This document shows, piece by piece, positions 9,508 through 18,535 of a DNA stretch of 64,000 nt. The position numbers and the translations under genes were made by a program. The stretch is from Roseibium sp. TrichSKD4 (lineage in GTDB: Bacteria; Pseudomonadota; Alphaproteobacteria; Rhizobiales; Stappiaceae). The stretch is from positions 94,119-158,118 of the forward strand of contig NZ_GL476310.1 in NCBI RefSeq assembly GCF_000148725.1, given 5' to 3'. Each line of letters begins with the position of its first letter. Positions within the stretch are counted from its first letter, which is position 1. The notes beneath the pieces were generated by a model, which made no database searches, was not told the DNA's origin, and worked only from the letters and a program-made list of their open reading frames with translations.

Positions 9508-9538
9508 TTGAACCTATAGTCGCTATAGCAACTACAAG
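9508..9538 (+). promoter_or_regulatory. MerR-type promoter with 19-bp spacer and operator dyad
   Basis: The -35 element TTGAAC (9508-9513) and -10-like TACAAG (9533-9538) are 19 bp apart, too long for normal sigma70 use and diagnostic of MerR-activated promoters. The spacer begins with the dyad CTATAG-TCG-CTATAG (9514-9528), the usual MerR-family operator. It reads toward the cation transporter at 9579. Confidence 0.85.
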
Positions 9539-9578
9539 ATGGGACAGTCGAAATTGAACCACAAGACTGGAGCCCGAA

Positions 9579-10250
9579 ATGGGAGCAAGTTGCGGACACA
9601 ATCACAACGCCAGCTTTGACGGCGTGTCTGCCGATTACCGCCGCCGCCTTTGGCTGGTGATCTTTCTTAATGCCGCGATGTTCGTTGTCGAAATGATCGC
9701 AGGCAAGGCCGCTGGATCACAGGCGCTGCAGGCCGATGCGCTGGATTTTTTTGGCGATGCGGTCACTTACGGCATTTCCCTGGCGGTGATCGGGGCAAGC
9801 TTGAAGGTGCGGGCAACAGCGGCGCTCGCCAAAGGGGTCAGTTTGTTGCTGATGGGGCTTTGGGTCGCCAGTTCAACAATCTATCAGGTGCTGGTGCTGG
9901 GTGTTCCGCAGGCGGGCGTAATGGGCGTGATCGGCTTTCTTGCGCTGGCCGTCAATGTCGCCAGCGTGCTCATTCTGGTGCGCTACAAGGAGGGCGACGC
10001 GAATGTGCGGTCTGTCTGGCTGTGTTCACGCAATGACGCCATCGGCAATGTCGCTGTCATGCTGGCAGCGCTTGGCGTCTGGGGCACGACGACAGCCTGG
10101 CCGGATTTGATAGTGGCCGGTCTGATGTCAGCTTTGTTCTTGCAATCCGCCAGCCAGATCCTTGTGCATGGCTATCGCGAATTTCGAAGCGGCGGGGAAG
10201 GCGAAGAGAGTCACGACCATGCCGATCACCAAGGTCATTCGCGATTGTGA
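9579..10250 (+). CDS. Cation-diffusion-facilitator-like metal transporter
   Basis: A 223-residue inner-membrane protein with about six hydrophobic segments. It matches the CDF/CzcD-like cation transporter pattern: a His-rich N-terminus (CGHNHN), metal-site residues in the second segment (ADALDFFGDAVTYG) and CSRNDAIGN in the fifth, where classical members have HxxxD. The C-terminal tail is His/Asp-rich (SHDHADHQGHS), and the usual cytoplasmic C-terminal domain is absent, so it is short for the family. The MerR-type promoter implies induction by a metal such as Zn, Cd or Pb. It converges on the next gene, 10 bp away. Confidence 0.85.
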   Translation: MGASCGHNHNASFDGVSADYRRRLWLVIFLNAAMFVVEMIAGKAAGSQALQADALDFFGDAVTYGISLAVIGASLKVRATAALAKGVSLLLMGLWVASSTIYQVLVLGVPQAGVMGVIGFLALAVNVASVLILVRYKEGDANVRSVWLCSRNDAIGNVAVMLAALGVWGTTTAWPDLIVAGLMSALFLQSASQILVHGYREFRSGGEGEESHDHADHQGHSRL

Positions 10251-10259
10251 GTAGTCGGA

Positions 10260-11216
10260 TCACGCAACCAGTTCTGACCCGAGTTCAACCAAGGTTATTT
10301 CCGGCGGAACACCGAAGCGGACCGGGACGATAGAGCAGCCGAGACCTCCTGAGACAATAAGATGTCTTGGCTCGCTTTCGATGCCAAGATGGCGAGCGAT
10401 GCGGGTCCCTTCGCGGTCGATGATGTGGCCATAGCATCGGTGCTTGCCAAGCGGCGTTGGTTTCACCGGGCGATAGCCGAAAAAATTGACCTGACCACCA
10501 TGGGTGTGGCCGCTTACTGTCAGGCTAACCCGCTCGGGCACTTCACGAAAAATGCGCGGCTCATGCGCCATTAACAGGATGGGGCCGTCATCCGTCACTT
10601 GCGCCAAAGTGCCCGGAAGATCATCCAGCCCGCGCCAGCTTTTGCGTTTCGCGCGCCTGCTCGGATAAAGGGCTAATTGATCATCCAATCCGGCAAGCCA
10701 GAAGGAATGGCCGTCCTTGCTGAGGCGGGTTGCTCTATTCTGGTAGAGCGGGATACCGGCATTGATCAAAGCTTGGCCGTATTTGGTGGGGCCATACCCT
10801 GTTAGTTGGGCATCCTTGTCGTCCCACCAGTCGTGATTGCCGAGCACGGCATGAACGCCGAGCGGGGCGCGGAGGTCGCCAAAGATGTCCGCCCAAGCCT
10901 GCGGCTCTATCGGTTCATACTGCCATTTGTGACTGGCAACATAATCCCCGAGCATCAGGATGATGTCTGGTCCCAATGCATTGGTTTGAGAGACAATCGA
11001 GCGAACCCTGTCGAGGCCCATCCATGGGTCGCAAATGTGAGGATCGGTGATCAAGGCAGCGCGGACAGTTAGCCCTTTGGGCCATCGCGGTGGGGTGAGG
11101 GCGTGGCGTTTTATATTGAGCCGGAAGGGCTCAATGCCGACGGCATAGGCCGGGGCGCTCAAAGCGCCAAGCGCAGCAAGACCCATTCCTTTTAAAATTG
11201 TGCGTCGTGTAAACAT
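10260..11216 (-). CDS. Metallophosphoesterase with Tat-type leader (YkuE/YaeI-like)
   Basis: A 318-residue calcineurin-like phosphoesterase. The N-terminus carries a twin-arginine signal (FTRRTILKGMG followed by an Ala-rich stretch ending APAYA), so it is probably exported folded. The metal-ligand motifs appear in order: LITDPHIC (DxH), LGDYVASH (GDxxx), LGNHDWW (GNHD), MAHEPRIF and SGHTHGGQ (GHTH). Family members YkuE and YaeI hydrolyse phosphodiesters or lipid-linked pyrophosphates at the cell envelope; the substrate here is unknown. It is convergent with the cation transporter and looks monocistronic. Confidence 0.88.
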   Translation of the reverse strand: MFTRRTILKGMGLAALGALSAPAYAVGIEPFRLNIKRHALTPPRWPKGLTVRAALITDPHICDPWMGLDRVRSIVSQTNALGPDIILMLGDYVASHKWQYEPIEPQAWADIFGDLRAPLGVHAVLGNHDWWDDKDAQLTGYGPTKYGQALINAGIPLYQNRATRLSKDGHSFWLAGLDDQLALYPSRRAKRKSWRGLDDLPGTLAQVTDDGPILLMAHEPRIFREVPERVSLTVSGHTHGGQVNFFGYRPVKPTPLGKHRCYGHIIDREGTRIARHLGIESEPRHLIVSGGLGCSIVPVRFGVPPEITLVELGSELVA

Positions 11217-11339
11217 CGGTTTTGCCCCTTCTCAATCCAGAAGATGCTAAGGAGGCAATTCGGCGGGCGCATGATGCGGTTGGGGTAAGATGACGGCAAT
11301 TCTCGGAAAGTCATGCCACATTTGAAGAGGTATACAGGT

Positions 11340-11366
11340 GAAAGAAAACCCGCCACACGGCGGGTC
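11340..11366 (-). terminator. Intrinsic terminator downstream of small exported protein
   Basis: On the minus strand the stem ACCCGCC/GGCGGGT (11348-11354 with 11359-11365) with a GTGT loop is followed by TTTTCTTT. It lies 30 bases past the stop of the gene at 11396-11620. Confidence 0.8.
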
Positions 11367-11395
11367 TTGAAGTCGGGGTCGATTGCCTACCGATT

Positions 11396-11620
11396 TTATT
11401 TGCTATCTTCCGGTTTTTCCGCTGGCAGCACTTTCAACTTCTTCAGCGCTTCATCGCTCAGATCGTTGGTTGCGATGGATACATCTCCATCGGGTTCCAT
11501 TGGAACATCAGCAACAGTCATCTTTTCTGATTTTGCTGAATTCCAAGGGCATGCCATTGCCGGTGCTGTCGCAAACGCGATTACAGCAATCGCGGCAAGA
11601 GACTTCGAGACCACGCGCAT
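11396..11620 (-). CDS. Small exported hypothetical protein
   Basis: A 74-residue protein I do not recognise. It begins with a clear Sec signal peptide (MRVVSKSLAAIAVIAFATAPAMA), giving a mature acidic peptide of ~50 residues starting near CPW. GAGGAGG lies 6 bases upstream of this ATG, which decides the start over an in-frame upstream ATG at 11644. An intrinsic terminator follows, so it is an independent unit. The single Cys next to the predicted cleavage site could be a lipidation site, but the lipobox is poor (A-M-A-C). Confidence 0.65.
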   Translation of the reverse strand: MRVVSKSLAAIAVIAFATAPAMACPWNSAKSEKMTVADVPMEPDGDVSIATNDLSDEALKKLKVLPAEKPEDSK

Positions 11621-11710
11621 TTCCGCCTCCTCTATCAAGGGCACCTTAAGGGCAACAGTGCAAATCCTACGGGAAATCGGCAGGCTGGCAAGGGAATTCG
11701 GACCCGGTGC

Positions 11711-12121
11711 TTATAGTTTGGCCCGGGTCAGAGTGTAAGATTCTTCAGACTGCGGCAGGTTTGGGTCATGCGGTACTTCAATAAGCCGAACGTCTAGATA
11801 CCCCTGAAAGTTTCGCACAAACAGCACTTTGGCTGTGAGAAATCCCATAAGATCAGAGCGCAAACCGCCATAGTCGCGCAGCTCTGCTTTGTTCCACCCC
11901 CATTTGCAATCACGAGGGATGCATTTTGTGAAAGCGCGCATGCGGGCTTGCACAGTGTCGTCCACGCACTTGGTCTCTATTTCGATCCGGGAAATTTGCT
12001 TGGCTTTGGCATTCTCGTTGATCCAGATACCGTCTTCCGGCAACGGGCAGTAAATACGGCCCTCCGCCTTGGCCGGGGCCATCAGGAAAAACAAAAGAAC
12101 TGCAAAAAGAAATACACGCAT
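11711..12121 (-). CDS. Exported hypothetical protein
   Basis: A 136-residue protein with no family I can name. The signal peptide is MRVFLFAVLLFFLMAPAKA, followed by a mature part with four cysteines (YCPLP, TKCVDD, TKCIPRDCKW) that could form disulfides in the periplasm. In-frame starts up to 12178 exist but would bury the signal peptide behind ~19 charged residues, so the ATG at 12121 is preferred; its Shine-Dalgarno (GAGGCGAT) is moderate. It has no obvious operon partner. Confidence 0.6.
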   Translation of the reverse strand: MRVFLFAVLLFFLMAPAKAEGRIYCPLPEDGIWINENAKAKQISRIEIETKCVDDTVQARMRAFTKCIPRDCKWGWNKAELRDYGGLRSDLMGFLTAKVLFVRNFQGYLDVRLIEVPHDPNLPQSEESYTLTRAKL

Positions 12122-12221
12122 TTTGGATCGCCTCTGGGGCATTGCCCTTGTCACCATGGAGGCGGACAGTTTACGCAAGCTTAATTAGCCCGCCAATTCC
12201 AATTGCAGCCCAGAGTATATC

Positions 12222-12755
12222 ATGCCGGAACAATCTGTTGAGATCCCCCGCCTTGAAGGCGCGCGCCTGACCTTAAGAGCACCAACAGCCTCTGATTTCC
12301 TAGCCTACCAATCCTTTTTCGCAGATGGCGAGGCCTCTCATTTTTATGGCGGTCCGATGGGGGATGGACAGGCTTGGCGCGTGCTGGCGGCGCAGATCGG
12401 TCACTGGCACTTACGCGGGTATGGGGTATGGGCCATTGAAGACAAGGAAACGCAAACGTGCGTTGGGGCCTGCGGTTTTGCATGGCCCGAAGGCTGGCCA
12501 CGACGCGAGCTGACATGGTGGTTGTTGCCGGAGGCCCGAGGCAAGGGACTGGCAGTCGAGGCGTCCCGGTTGGCGATCCGTCATGCTTATGACGTTTATC
12601 GCTGGGACCTCGTGGAAACACACATGAATGATAAAAATAAAGCTGCGCGGGCACTGGTTCTACGCCTTGGGGGAGAACGCATGGCCCGCGAAAGATTTCC
12701 GGATGGTCTCACCCGGAACGTATATCGTCTTCCAAATGGGGAGGCGCGATATTAG
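12222..12755 (+). CDS. GNAT-family N-acetyltransferase (RimJ/RimL-like)
   Basis: A 177-residue acetyltransferase. The start motif [19 protein letters not shown] is typical of RimJ/RimL-type GNATs. Motif A is visible as [18 protein letters not shown] (acetyl-CoA pyrophosphate binding, residues ~106-123), with the following [16 protein letters not shown] region. Members acetylate N-termini of proteins or small amines; no substrate can be assigned. Its stop overlaps that of rpsU on the other strand by two to three bases, an extremely tight convergent pair. Confidence 0.9.
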   Translation: MPEQSVEIPRLEGARLTLRAPTASDFLAYQSFFADGEASHFYGGPMGDGQAWRVLAAQIGHWHLRGYGVWAIEDKETQTCVGACGFAWPEGWPRRELTWWLLPEARGKGLAVEASRLAIRHAYDVYRWDLVETHMNDKNKAARALVLRLGGERMARERFPDGLTRNVYRLPNGEARY

Positions 12756-12973
12756 CGCTTCTTGCCTGCAATTAGGCCTTCGCGTTGGGCGAGCTTGCGT
12801 GCAGCCTTGCGGGCGCGACGGACAGCTTCAGCCTTTTCACGGGCACGTTTTTCGGACGGCTTTTCGTAATTCCGACGCGACTTCATTTCGCGCAGGACGC
12901 CTTCCCGCTGCAATTTCTTCTTCAGTACACGAATAGCTTGTTCGACGTTGTTGTCGCGGACGAGGACTTGCAA
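12752..12973 (-). CDS. rpsU: 30S ribosomal protein S21, TTG start
   Basis: The 73-residue S21 is a small basic protein of the 30S platform near the anti-Shine-Dalgarno. The body reads [18 protein letters not shown]...[24 protein letters not shown], typical of alphaproteobacteria. Homologues begin MQVLVRDNN; here the matching codon is TTG at 12973, with AGGAG 5 bases upstream. An ATG 15 bases further upstream would add MSGDN and overlap the Shine-Dalgarno. The TTG start is therefore preferred. The gene is convergent with and overlaps the acetyltransferase end. Confidence 0.9.
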   Translation of the reverse strand: MQVLVRDNNVEQAIRVLKKKLQREGVLREMKSRRNYEKPSEKRAREKAEAVRRARKAARKLAQREGLIAGKKR

Positions 12974-13144
12974 GTTATCTCCTGACATTTGCCGGTGCGA
13001 ACAACTGACTGGCAGGCACCGTTGATTGCGGCCGAGAATCCCGACCGTGAATTGGGGTCGCAAGATAGCAGCTTTTCTCAAAAATGCACCCCATTTTTCG
13101 CGGTAAATCGCTGCGAAGTACACTTTTTTGGCGGCCAGAAAGGC

Positions 13145-14107
13145 TCATGAGCCGGATCTGGGGTGTGAGCGGTCGTATGCGGCCAAAAGGGAGGCGCTGT
13201 CGATCTGGGTATAAATCTGCGTGCTGGACAGGCTGGCATGGCCCATCAGCTCCTGAATTGTGCGGAGGTCGCCGCCGCCTGCCAGAAGATGGGTGGCAAA
13301 CGAATGTCGCAGAGCATGGGGCGTGGCGCTGGCCGGTAGGCCTAATGCAGAGCGCATTTTTTCCATTGCCTTTTGAATAAGGCGTGGGTTGAGGGCTCCG
13401 CCCCGCGCACCCAGAAACAGCGGCCCGTTTGCTGTAATCGGGTAAGGGCACTGGGCGATATACGTCTCAATTGCCTGAGTCACGACCGGCAACATTGGAA
13501 CGAGCCGCTCTTTTCCGCCTTTTCCTGTGATGCGCATGGTGCGGGCATCGCCTTTGGGAGCGGTCCGGCCCGTCAATGACAAGGCTTCGGAAATGCGAAG
13601 ACCACAGCCATATAAAAGCGTGAGCACCGCCATGTTTCGAGTTTCGATCCAGGTTTCGCTTTCAAGGCCAAGGTCACCGGAAACAATTTCCTCAGCATCC
13701 GGAACGGTTAGCGGCTTTGGAAGAGATTGCGCGATTCGCGGCGGCCTGACTGCGCCGATGGCAGCGGCATTGAGCTCTCCGCGTTTTTCAAGAAACCGAA
13801 GAAAAGACCGAACCCCGGAGAGGCCTCTTGCCAAGGATCGACTGCCTGCCTTGTCGGCCTGACGGCGTTTTGCCAAGAAACTGCGATAGTCGGCCGGGCG
13901 AAGCTCACCCAAATCCTTGACGCAGGGCGCACCGCCCAGGTGCCCAGTTAGAAAACGGAGAAACTGCCTGACATCTCGTTCATAGGACACAAGCGTTTTG
14001 TCGGCCAAGCGACGTTCATCTGCAAGATGATCCAGCCAAGCCCCCAGCGCGGTGTTGAGGTCCGGCTGGGCGTGTATGCGAAATGAATCAGTGTCCGTTG
14101 AAGTCAT
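13145..14107 (-). CDS. xerC: Tyrosine recombinase XerC
   Basis: A 320-residue site-specific recombinase that with XerD resolves chromosome dimers at dif. The N-terminal SAM-like core-binding domain spans ~18-105 (LADKTLVSYERDVRQFLRFL). The catalytic domain shows Arg in CGLRISEALSL, Lys in GKGGKERLVP, HxxR in HALRHSFATHLL, and His plus the nucleophilic Tyr in LMGHASLSSTQIYTQ. The absence of integrase-type arm-binding domains or a nearby att site, and the housekeeping neighbours, support XerC rather than a phage integrase. It is conventionally located near priA in alphaproteobacteria. Confidence 0.93.
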   Translation of the reverse strand: MTSTDTDSFRIHAQPDLNTALGAWLDHLADERRLADKTLVSYERDVRQFLRFLTGHLGGAPCVKDLGELRPADYRSFLAKRRQADKAGSRSLARGLSGVRSFLRFLEKRGELNAAAIGAVRPPRIAQSLPKPLTVPDAEEIVSGDLGLESETWIETRNMAVLTLLYGCGLRISEALSLTGRTAPKGDARTMRITGKGGKERLVPMLPVVTQAIETYIAQCPYPITANGPLFLGARGGALNPRLIQKAMEKMRSALGLPASATPHALRHSFATHLLAGGGDLRTIQELMGHASLSSTQIYTQIDSASLLAAYDRSHPRSGS

Positions 14108-14169
14108 CAGGCGATTCTACACCGCGAAGACCACCGGGACGTTAACAATGGCAGCAATGCTGAGGTGGA

Positions 14170-14200
14170 AAGAAAAAAGCGCCGACAAATTGCCGGCGCT
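14170..14200 (-). terminator. Intrinsic terminator of the transaldolase gene
   Basis: On the minus strand AGCGCCG (14194-14200) pairs with CGGCGCT (14178-14184) and the right arm runs into TTTTTTC. It lies 26 bases past the stop at 14227. Confidence 0.85.
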
Positions 14201-14226
14201 GCAAGTGGTGTTCGGCGAAACGTCTA

Positions 14227-14880
14227 TCAGAGAATGCTCTGACCCGTCTTGGCCCAATCTGCAAGGAAAGCCTCAAGGCCTTTGTCCGTGAGCGGGTGTT
14301 TCACCAACGCTTTCAAGGTTGCTGGCGGCACGGTCGCAACATCAGCACCGATGAGCGCACAGTCTTTGACATGATTCGCGGTCCGGATGGACGCAGCGAG
14401 GATCTGCGTTTCGAAGCCGTAATTGTCATAGATATCACGGATTTCCTGAATCAGCTCCAGACCATCAAGGTTGATGTCGTCGAGGCGGCCAATAAATGGT
14501 GAGATGTAGGTTGCACCTGCCTTGGCGGCGAGAAGCGCCTGATTGGCGGAAAAACAAAGAGTAACGTTTGTCTTGGTGCCTTCGTCCGTCAGCTGCTTAC
14601 ACGCCTTCAGGCCATCAAATGTCAGCGGGAGCTTGATCACGACATTGTCGGCAATCTTTTTCAGCTCATGGGCTTCCTTGATCATCGTTTCAAAGTCGGT
14701 CGCGGCCACTTCTGCGGACACATCGCCATCGGTGATCTCACAGATTTCAGCGATGACCTCCTTGAATTGACGGCCAGACTTGGCGATCAGTGACGGATTG
14801 GTTGTCACGCCGTCCAGAAGACCGGTAGAAGCCAATTCCTTGATTTCGGCGGTGTCGGCTGTATCGACAAAAAATTTCAT
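14227..14880 (-). CDS. Transaldolase of the TalC / fructose-6-phosphate aldolase type
   Basis: A 217-residue class I aldolase of the short transaldolase family (TalC/MipB/FSA). The opening [16 protein letters not shown] and [12 protein letters not shown] are family signatures. The Schiff-base lysine is Lys83 in [10 protein letters not shown], and [29 protein letters not shown] is conserved. Most alphaproteobacterial members act as transaldolases in the pentose phosphate pathway; aldolase activity cannot be excluded. An in-frame GTG three codons upstream exists, but AAGGGAG is best spaced for the ATG at 14880. It is divergent from priA. Confidence 0.93.
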   Translation of the reverse strand: MKFFVDTADTAEIKELASTGLLDGVTTNPSLIAKSGRQFKEVIAEICEITDGDVSAEVAATDFETMIKEAHELKKIADNVVIKLPLTFDGLKACKQLTDEGTKTNVTLCFSANQALLAAKAGATYISPFIGRLDDINLDGLELIQEIRDIYDNYGFETQILAASIRTANHVKDCALIGADVATVPPATLKALVKHPLTDKGLEAFLADWAKTGQSIL

Positions 14881-15047
14881 GAGGTGCACTCCCTTGAGCC
14901 AAGGCTCGTCGCTGGTGCCGGAGTGAACGATCCGGCATTAATTCATGCTTCGGCGCCTCTTTACCTTAGGATGGGCGCAAGCTGAACCCCGATTCGATAA
15001 TTTGACCGGACCACGCCCTGCGATTGGGCAAGCCAGCCAGGTGAAAC

Positions 15048-17246
15048 GTGCTGTTTGACGATTTGGAAGATGACACAGAGACAATTGCCAGTGTGCTGGT
15101 GCCAGTCGCAGTACCAACAGCTTATACCTACCGCGTGCCGAAAGGGGCACATGTGTGTCCGGGCACAATCGTCAAGGTTCCGCTTGGCCCCAGAGAGGTG
15201 ATCGGAGCGGTTTGGGATGTGACGCCGGATGCCGGGATCAATCCGAAAAAGCTGAAGGAAATTAGCCGTATTTTTGAGGAGACCAGACCTCTGGATGCGG
15301 AGCTTCGCCAGTTCATCGATTGGGTCGCCAATTGGACATTGGCACCACCGGGAATGGTTTTGCGTATGGTGCTTCGATCCGAAGAGGCATTGGAACCGGA
15401 AACGCCGATTGCCGGTGTGCGGCGTTTGGCGGGAATGGAGCCAGACCGAAAAACGCCCGCCCGTGCCCGCGTTCTGGAAACGATGGAAGACGGTTTTGCC
15501 TGGACAAAGAGCGGTCTTTCGCACGCAGCAGGCGTGAGCGTTTCCGTCATTGATGGGTTGCTGAAGCAGGGCGTTTTGGAAGTTGTTGAAATGCCAGCCG
15601 CACCGCCACTGCCCAAACCGGACATTGACTATGCACGCGTTGATCTAACCGAAACTCAGAAAAAAGCAGCTGACGGGATTCGGGCAGCTTTCGAAAAGGG
15701 TGCGAGCGTTAGCCTCATCGATGGGGTCACGGGCTCTGGAAAAACAGAAGTCTATTTCGAGGCGATTGCCGAGGCCCTGAAGCGCGGCAAGCAAGCTTTG
15801 ATTCTGGTGCCGGAAATCGCGCTGACCGAACAGTTTCTAAGGAGATTCGAGCAACGATTCGGTGTTTATCCCGCCGAATGGCATTCGGAAATCACCCCAA
15901 AAAAGCGAGCGCGGGTGTGGCGCGGCGTGGCAAGTGGCGATGTCCGGGTCGTTATTGGAGCCCGCTCTGCGCTCTTCCTGCCATTTCTTGAGCTTGGGTT
16001 GATCGTGGTTGATGAAGAGCATGATACGGCCTTCAAGCAGGATGATCGGGTGCCATACAGCGCGCGAGACATGGCGGTCGTGCGCGGTCATATATCCAAG
16101 TTCCCTGTGGTTCTGGCATCTGCAACACCCTCGGTTGAAAGTCGGGTGAATGCCGAGCAGGGGCGCTACAATCGGTTCATTCTGCCTGATCGTGCATCAG
16201 GCGCGGCCCTCCCGGACCTTCAGGCGGTTGATATGCGCGCCGAAGGGCCTGAACGCGGACGGTGGATCGCGCCGCCACTGCTCAATGCTATTCGCTCCGC
16301 CTTTGCAGACGGCGCACAATCACTTTTGTTCTTGAATCGGCGTGGATATGCGCCGCTGACCCTGTGCCGAAAATGCGGCCACCGATTCCAGTGCCCACAT
16401 TGCAGTGCGTGGCTGGTGGAGCATCGCTTCCAGAAGCGGCTTAACTGTCATCACTGCGGCCATTCCGAATCTGTTCCAGAGGCCTGTCCGTCGTGCTCAT
16501 CCACCGATTCGCTGGTCGCTTGTGGACCGGGTGTGGAAAGAATTGCTGAAGAAGTCTCAGGCCTGTTTCCCGAAGCGCGCACTTTGGTGCTCTCCTCCGA
16601 TATTCAAGGTGGACCAGATCGCCTTCGCCGTGAAATGAAGGTTGTTGAGGAAGGTGGGGCGGACATTGTTATTGGCACGCAGCTGGTGGCAAAGGGGCAC
16701 AATTTCCCCAAAATGCGACTTGTTGGTGTGATTGATGCGGATCTCGGCCTTGCTCACGGAGATCCCCGAGCAGCTGAAAAAACCTTTCAACTGCTGGCGC
16801 AGGTGACGGGCCGGGCCGGGCGGGTTACCGGTGATGGCGCAGGTTTCTTGCAAACCTACGCGCCAGATCATCCGGTTATTAAGGCGCTTTTGTCGTCTGA
16901 TCGTGATGCCTTTTATAATGCAGAGATTGAGGCCCGGCAGGCAACAGGCTTACCGCCATTTGGCAGGTTGGCAGCGTTGGTGATTTCTGGACCGGACAAG
17001 GCTTTCACGGAAGGCTATTCACGCGCCATATTAAGAACGGCTCCAATGCACGAGGCAATTACCATACTTGGGCCAGCAGAGGCAGCGTTGGCTATGGTGC
17101 GCGGTCGTCACCGCTACAGACTGCTGGCGCTTGCGCCTCGCCAGATTGACTTACAAGGCTACATCCGCGCGTGGCTTTCCGAAGCGCCGAAACCTGTAAA
17201 AGGCTTGCGCGTCCAGATCGACATCGATCCGCAACATTTCATGTAG
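15048..17246 (+). CDS. priA: Primosomal replication restart helicase PriA
   Basis: This 732-residue 3'-5' DNA helicase reloads DnaB at stalled forks. The N-terminal 3'-DNA-binding domain (VLVPVAVPTAYTYRVPKGAHVCPG) is followed by Walker A GVTGSGKTEVYFEA (~residues 226-233), the DEEHD box in LIVVDEEHDTAFKQ, and the Zn-binding insertion with eight cysteines (LCRKCGHRFQCPHC ... NCHHCGH ... EACPSCSS). The helicase C-terminal motifs GTQLVAKGHNFP and QVTGRAGR follow. The start is a GTG preceded by CAGGTGA; no better ATG exists before the conserved N-terminus. In Rhizobiales priA often lies near xerC and atpH, as here. Confidence 0.96.
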   Translation: MLFDDLEDDTETIASVLVPVAVPTAYTYRVPKGAHVCPGTIVKVPLGPREVIGAVWDVTPDAGINPKKLKEISRIFEETRPLDAELRQFIDWVANWTLAPPGMVLRMVLRSEEALEPETPIAGVRRLAGMEPDRKTPARARVLETMEDGFAWTKSGLSHAAGVSVSVIDGLLKQGVLEVVEMPAAPPLPKPDIDYARVDLTETQKKAADGIRAAFEKGASVSLIDGVTGSGKTEVYFEAIAEALKRGKQALILVPEIALTEQFLRRFEQRFGVYPAEWHSEITPKKRARVWRGVASGDVRVVIGARSALFLPFLELGLIVVDEEHDTAFKQDDRVPYSARDMAVVRGHISKFPVVLASATPSVESRVNAEQGRYNRFILPDRASGAALPDLQAVDMRAEGPERGRWIAPPLLNAIRSAFADGAQSLLFLNRRGYAPLTLCRKCGHRFQCPHCSAWLVEHRFQKRLNCHHCGHSESVPEACPSCSSTDSLVACGPGVERIAEEVSGLFPEARTLVLSSDIQGGPDRLRREMKVVEEGGADIVIGTQLVAKGHNFPKMRLVGVIDADLGLAHGDPRAAEKTFQLLAQVTGRAGRVTGDGAGFLQTYAPDHPVIKALLSSDRDAFYNAEIEARQATGLPPFGRLAALVISGPDKAFTEGYSRAILRTAPMHEAITILGPAEAALAMVRGRHRYRLLALAPRQIDLQGYIRAWLSEAPKPVKGLRVQIDIDPQHFM

Positions 17247-17310
17247 TAGTCTTGGCTCATTTGGTTGAGGTTTGTTGGGCAAATGCCTAATGACACGGCT
17301 GGAGCAGTCT

Positions 17311-17676
17311 ATGACTTACATTCAAGGATTCTTGGCACCGGTAAAGACGGCAAAAAAAGCGGGCTATAAAGATATTGCCGAAAAGTCTTGGGCGCTTTTC
17401 AAGGAGTATGGTGCGGTAAGTTCCTGCGAGGGATGGGGTGACACTGTGCCCGATGGCGAAGTGACGTCTTTCCCAATGGCTGTCAAAAAGGAACCGGACG
17501 AAACGGTCGTGTTTTCTTGGATTGTCTGGCCAGACAAACAAACCGCAGATGCTGCGATGGCAAAAATGCAGGATGACCCACGCTGGGGCGAAATCATGCC
17601 CAATGCTGACGAGATATTTAGCCTAAAGCGGATGATGTTCGGCGGCTTTGAGCCCATTCTCGATCAAACCGCATAA
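17311..17676 (+). CDS. DUF1428 family protein
   Basis: A 121-residue cytoplasmic protein of the DUF1428 (YbaA-like) family, a dimeric alpha-beta-barrel fold of unknown function. The family pattern is clear: TYIQGFLAPVKTAKKAGYKDIAEKSWALFKEYGA, VVFSWIVWPDKQTADA, and KRMMFGGFEPIL at the C-terminus. Upstream in-frame starts exist (17272), but the family begins next to TYIQGF, and GGAG sits 7 bases before the ATG at 17311. It lies between priA and the atp operon with no sign of joint function. Confidence 0.88.
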   Translation: MTYIQGFLAPVKTAKKAGYKDIAEKSWALFKEYGAVSSCEGWGDTVPDGEVTSFPMAVKKEPDETVVFSWIVWPDKQTADAAMAKMQDDPRWGEIMPNADEIFSLKRMMFGGFEPILDQTA

Positions 17677-17974
17677 GGTGCCATCCGAAAGGAAGCAGAA
17701 TAAATATCAGGGTTAGACGAAAGAGTCCCAAGCGCTGATAAAATTGCCGATTTTGGGGCATTTTATGCAGCTGAAGCCCAAAAAACGCCAAAAATCGGGG
17801 TCTGCGGCCATTTGGTGAAGTTGCACACTTGAAAACCCTGTGCTAATGGAAGCGCGGCTTTGGGGGAACGGTTTATCCGTCATACCTTCTGACCCTGAAA
17901 TCATTCATTTTTTCAATGCCTTGCGGACACTTGCTGTTTTGCGGGCCTGAAAAACGTCAGAGAGCTCGGACCTG
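17677..17974 (+). other. Intergenic region before atpH
   Basis: These 298 bases between the DUF1428 gene and atpH hold no convincing gene. The atp promoter should lie here. A TTGCAC near 17819 followed 17 bases later by TAATGG is the only loose sigma70-like pair I see and is weak. No clear hairpin or operator was found. Confidence 0.4.
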
Positions 17975-18535
17975 GTGACTGACAACGTATCTCTCGTATC
18001 CGGCGTGGCACAACGATATGCATCCGCCCTCCTCGAACTAGCCGAGGAAAAAGGTGTGACTGCCGACGTGGAGCGGGATCTTCGCAAAGTTGAGGGCTTC
18101 CTCAATGAAAGCACAGATCTCGACCGTCTCGTTAAAAGCCCTGCCTTTAGTGTGGAAGAGCAGCTTGCTGCGCTTGTTGCACTTCTCGACAAGGCAGGCA
18201 TTTCTGGCCTCGCCGCTAATTTTGTGAAGCTGACCGCCAAAAACCGGCGTCTCTTCGTTCTTCCCGGCATGATCAAGGCCTTCAAGGCTCAGCTGGCGGA
18301 AAAGCGCGGTGAAGAAACCGCTGAGGTCGTCTCGGCCGCTCCGCTATCTGATGAGCATGTCGCAGCCCTCAAGGAGGCTCTGGCTGCCTCCCGTGGGAAA
18401 TCAGTAAATGTTGCAGCGTCGGTCGATCCTGCTCTGATCGGTGGCCTCGTGGTCAAGGTCGGTTCCCGCATGATCGACACGTCGTTGCGTACAAAACTCA
18501 ATTCACTCAAGTTCGCGATGAAAGAGGTCGGCTGA
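17975..18535 (+). CDS. atpH: F1-ATPase delta subunit
   Basis: The 186-residue delta (OSCP-like) subunit joins the F1 head to the peripheral stalk. The N-terminal helical bundle starts [18 protein letters not shown]; the C-terminal part contains [19 protein letters not shown] and [28 protein letters not shown], the standard family signature. The start is GTG. Its TGA overlaps the atpA ATG by one base. It opens the atpHAGDC operon; the Fo genes are elsewhere, as is usual in alphaproteobacteria. Confidence 0.96.
   Translation: MTDNVSLVSGVAQRYASALLELAEEKGVTADVERDLRKVEGFLNESTDLDRLVKSPAFSVEEQLAALVALLDKAGISGLAANFVKLTAKNRRLFVLPGMIKAFKAQLAEKRGEETAEVVSAAPLSDEHVAALKEALAASRGKSVNVAASVDPALIGGLVVKVGSRMIDTSLRTKLNSLKFAMKEVG

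Noticed and set aside
13145-14107. Phage or island integrase interpretation of the tyrosine recombinase
   Set aside because: XerC-like length and domains, no nearby tRNA target or att repeats, housekeeping neighbours.
17713-17904. 63-residue minus-strand frame before atpH
   Set aside because: No homologue recognised, and no Shine-Dalgarno that stands out; it fills the atp promoter region.
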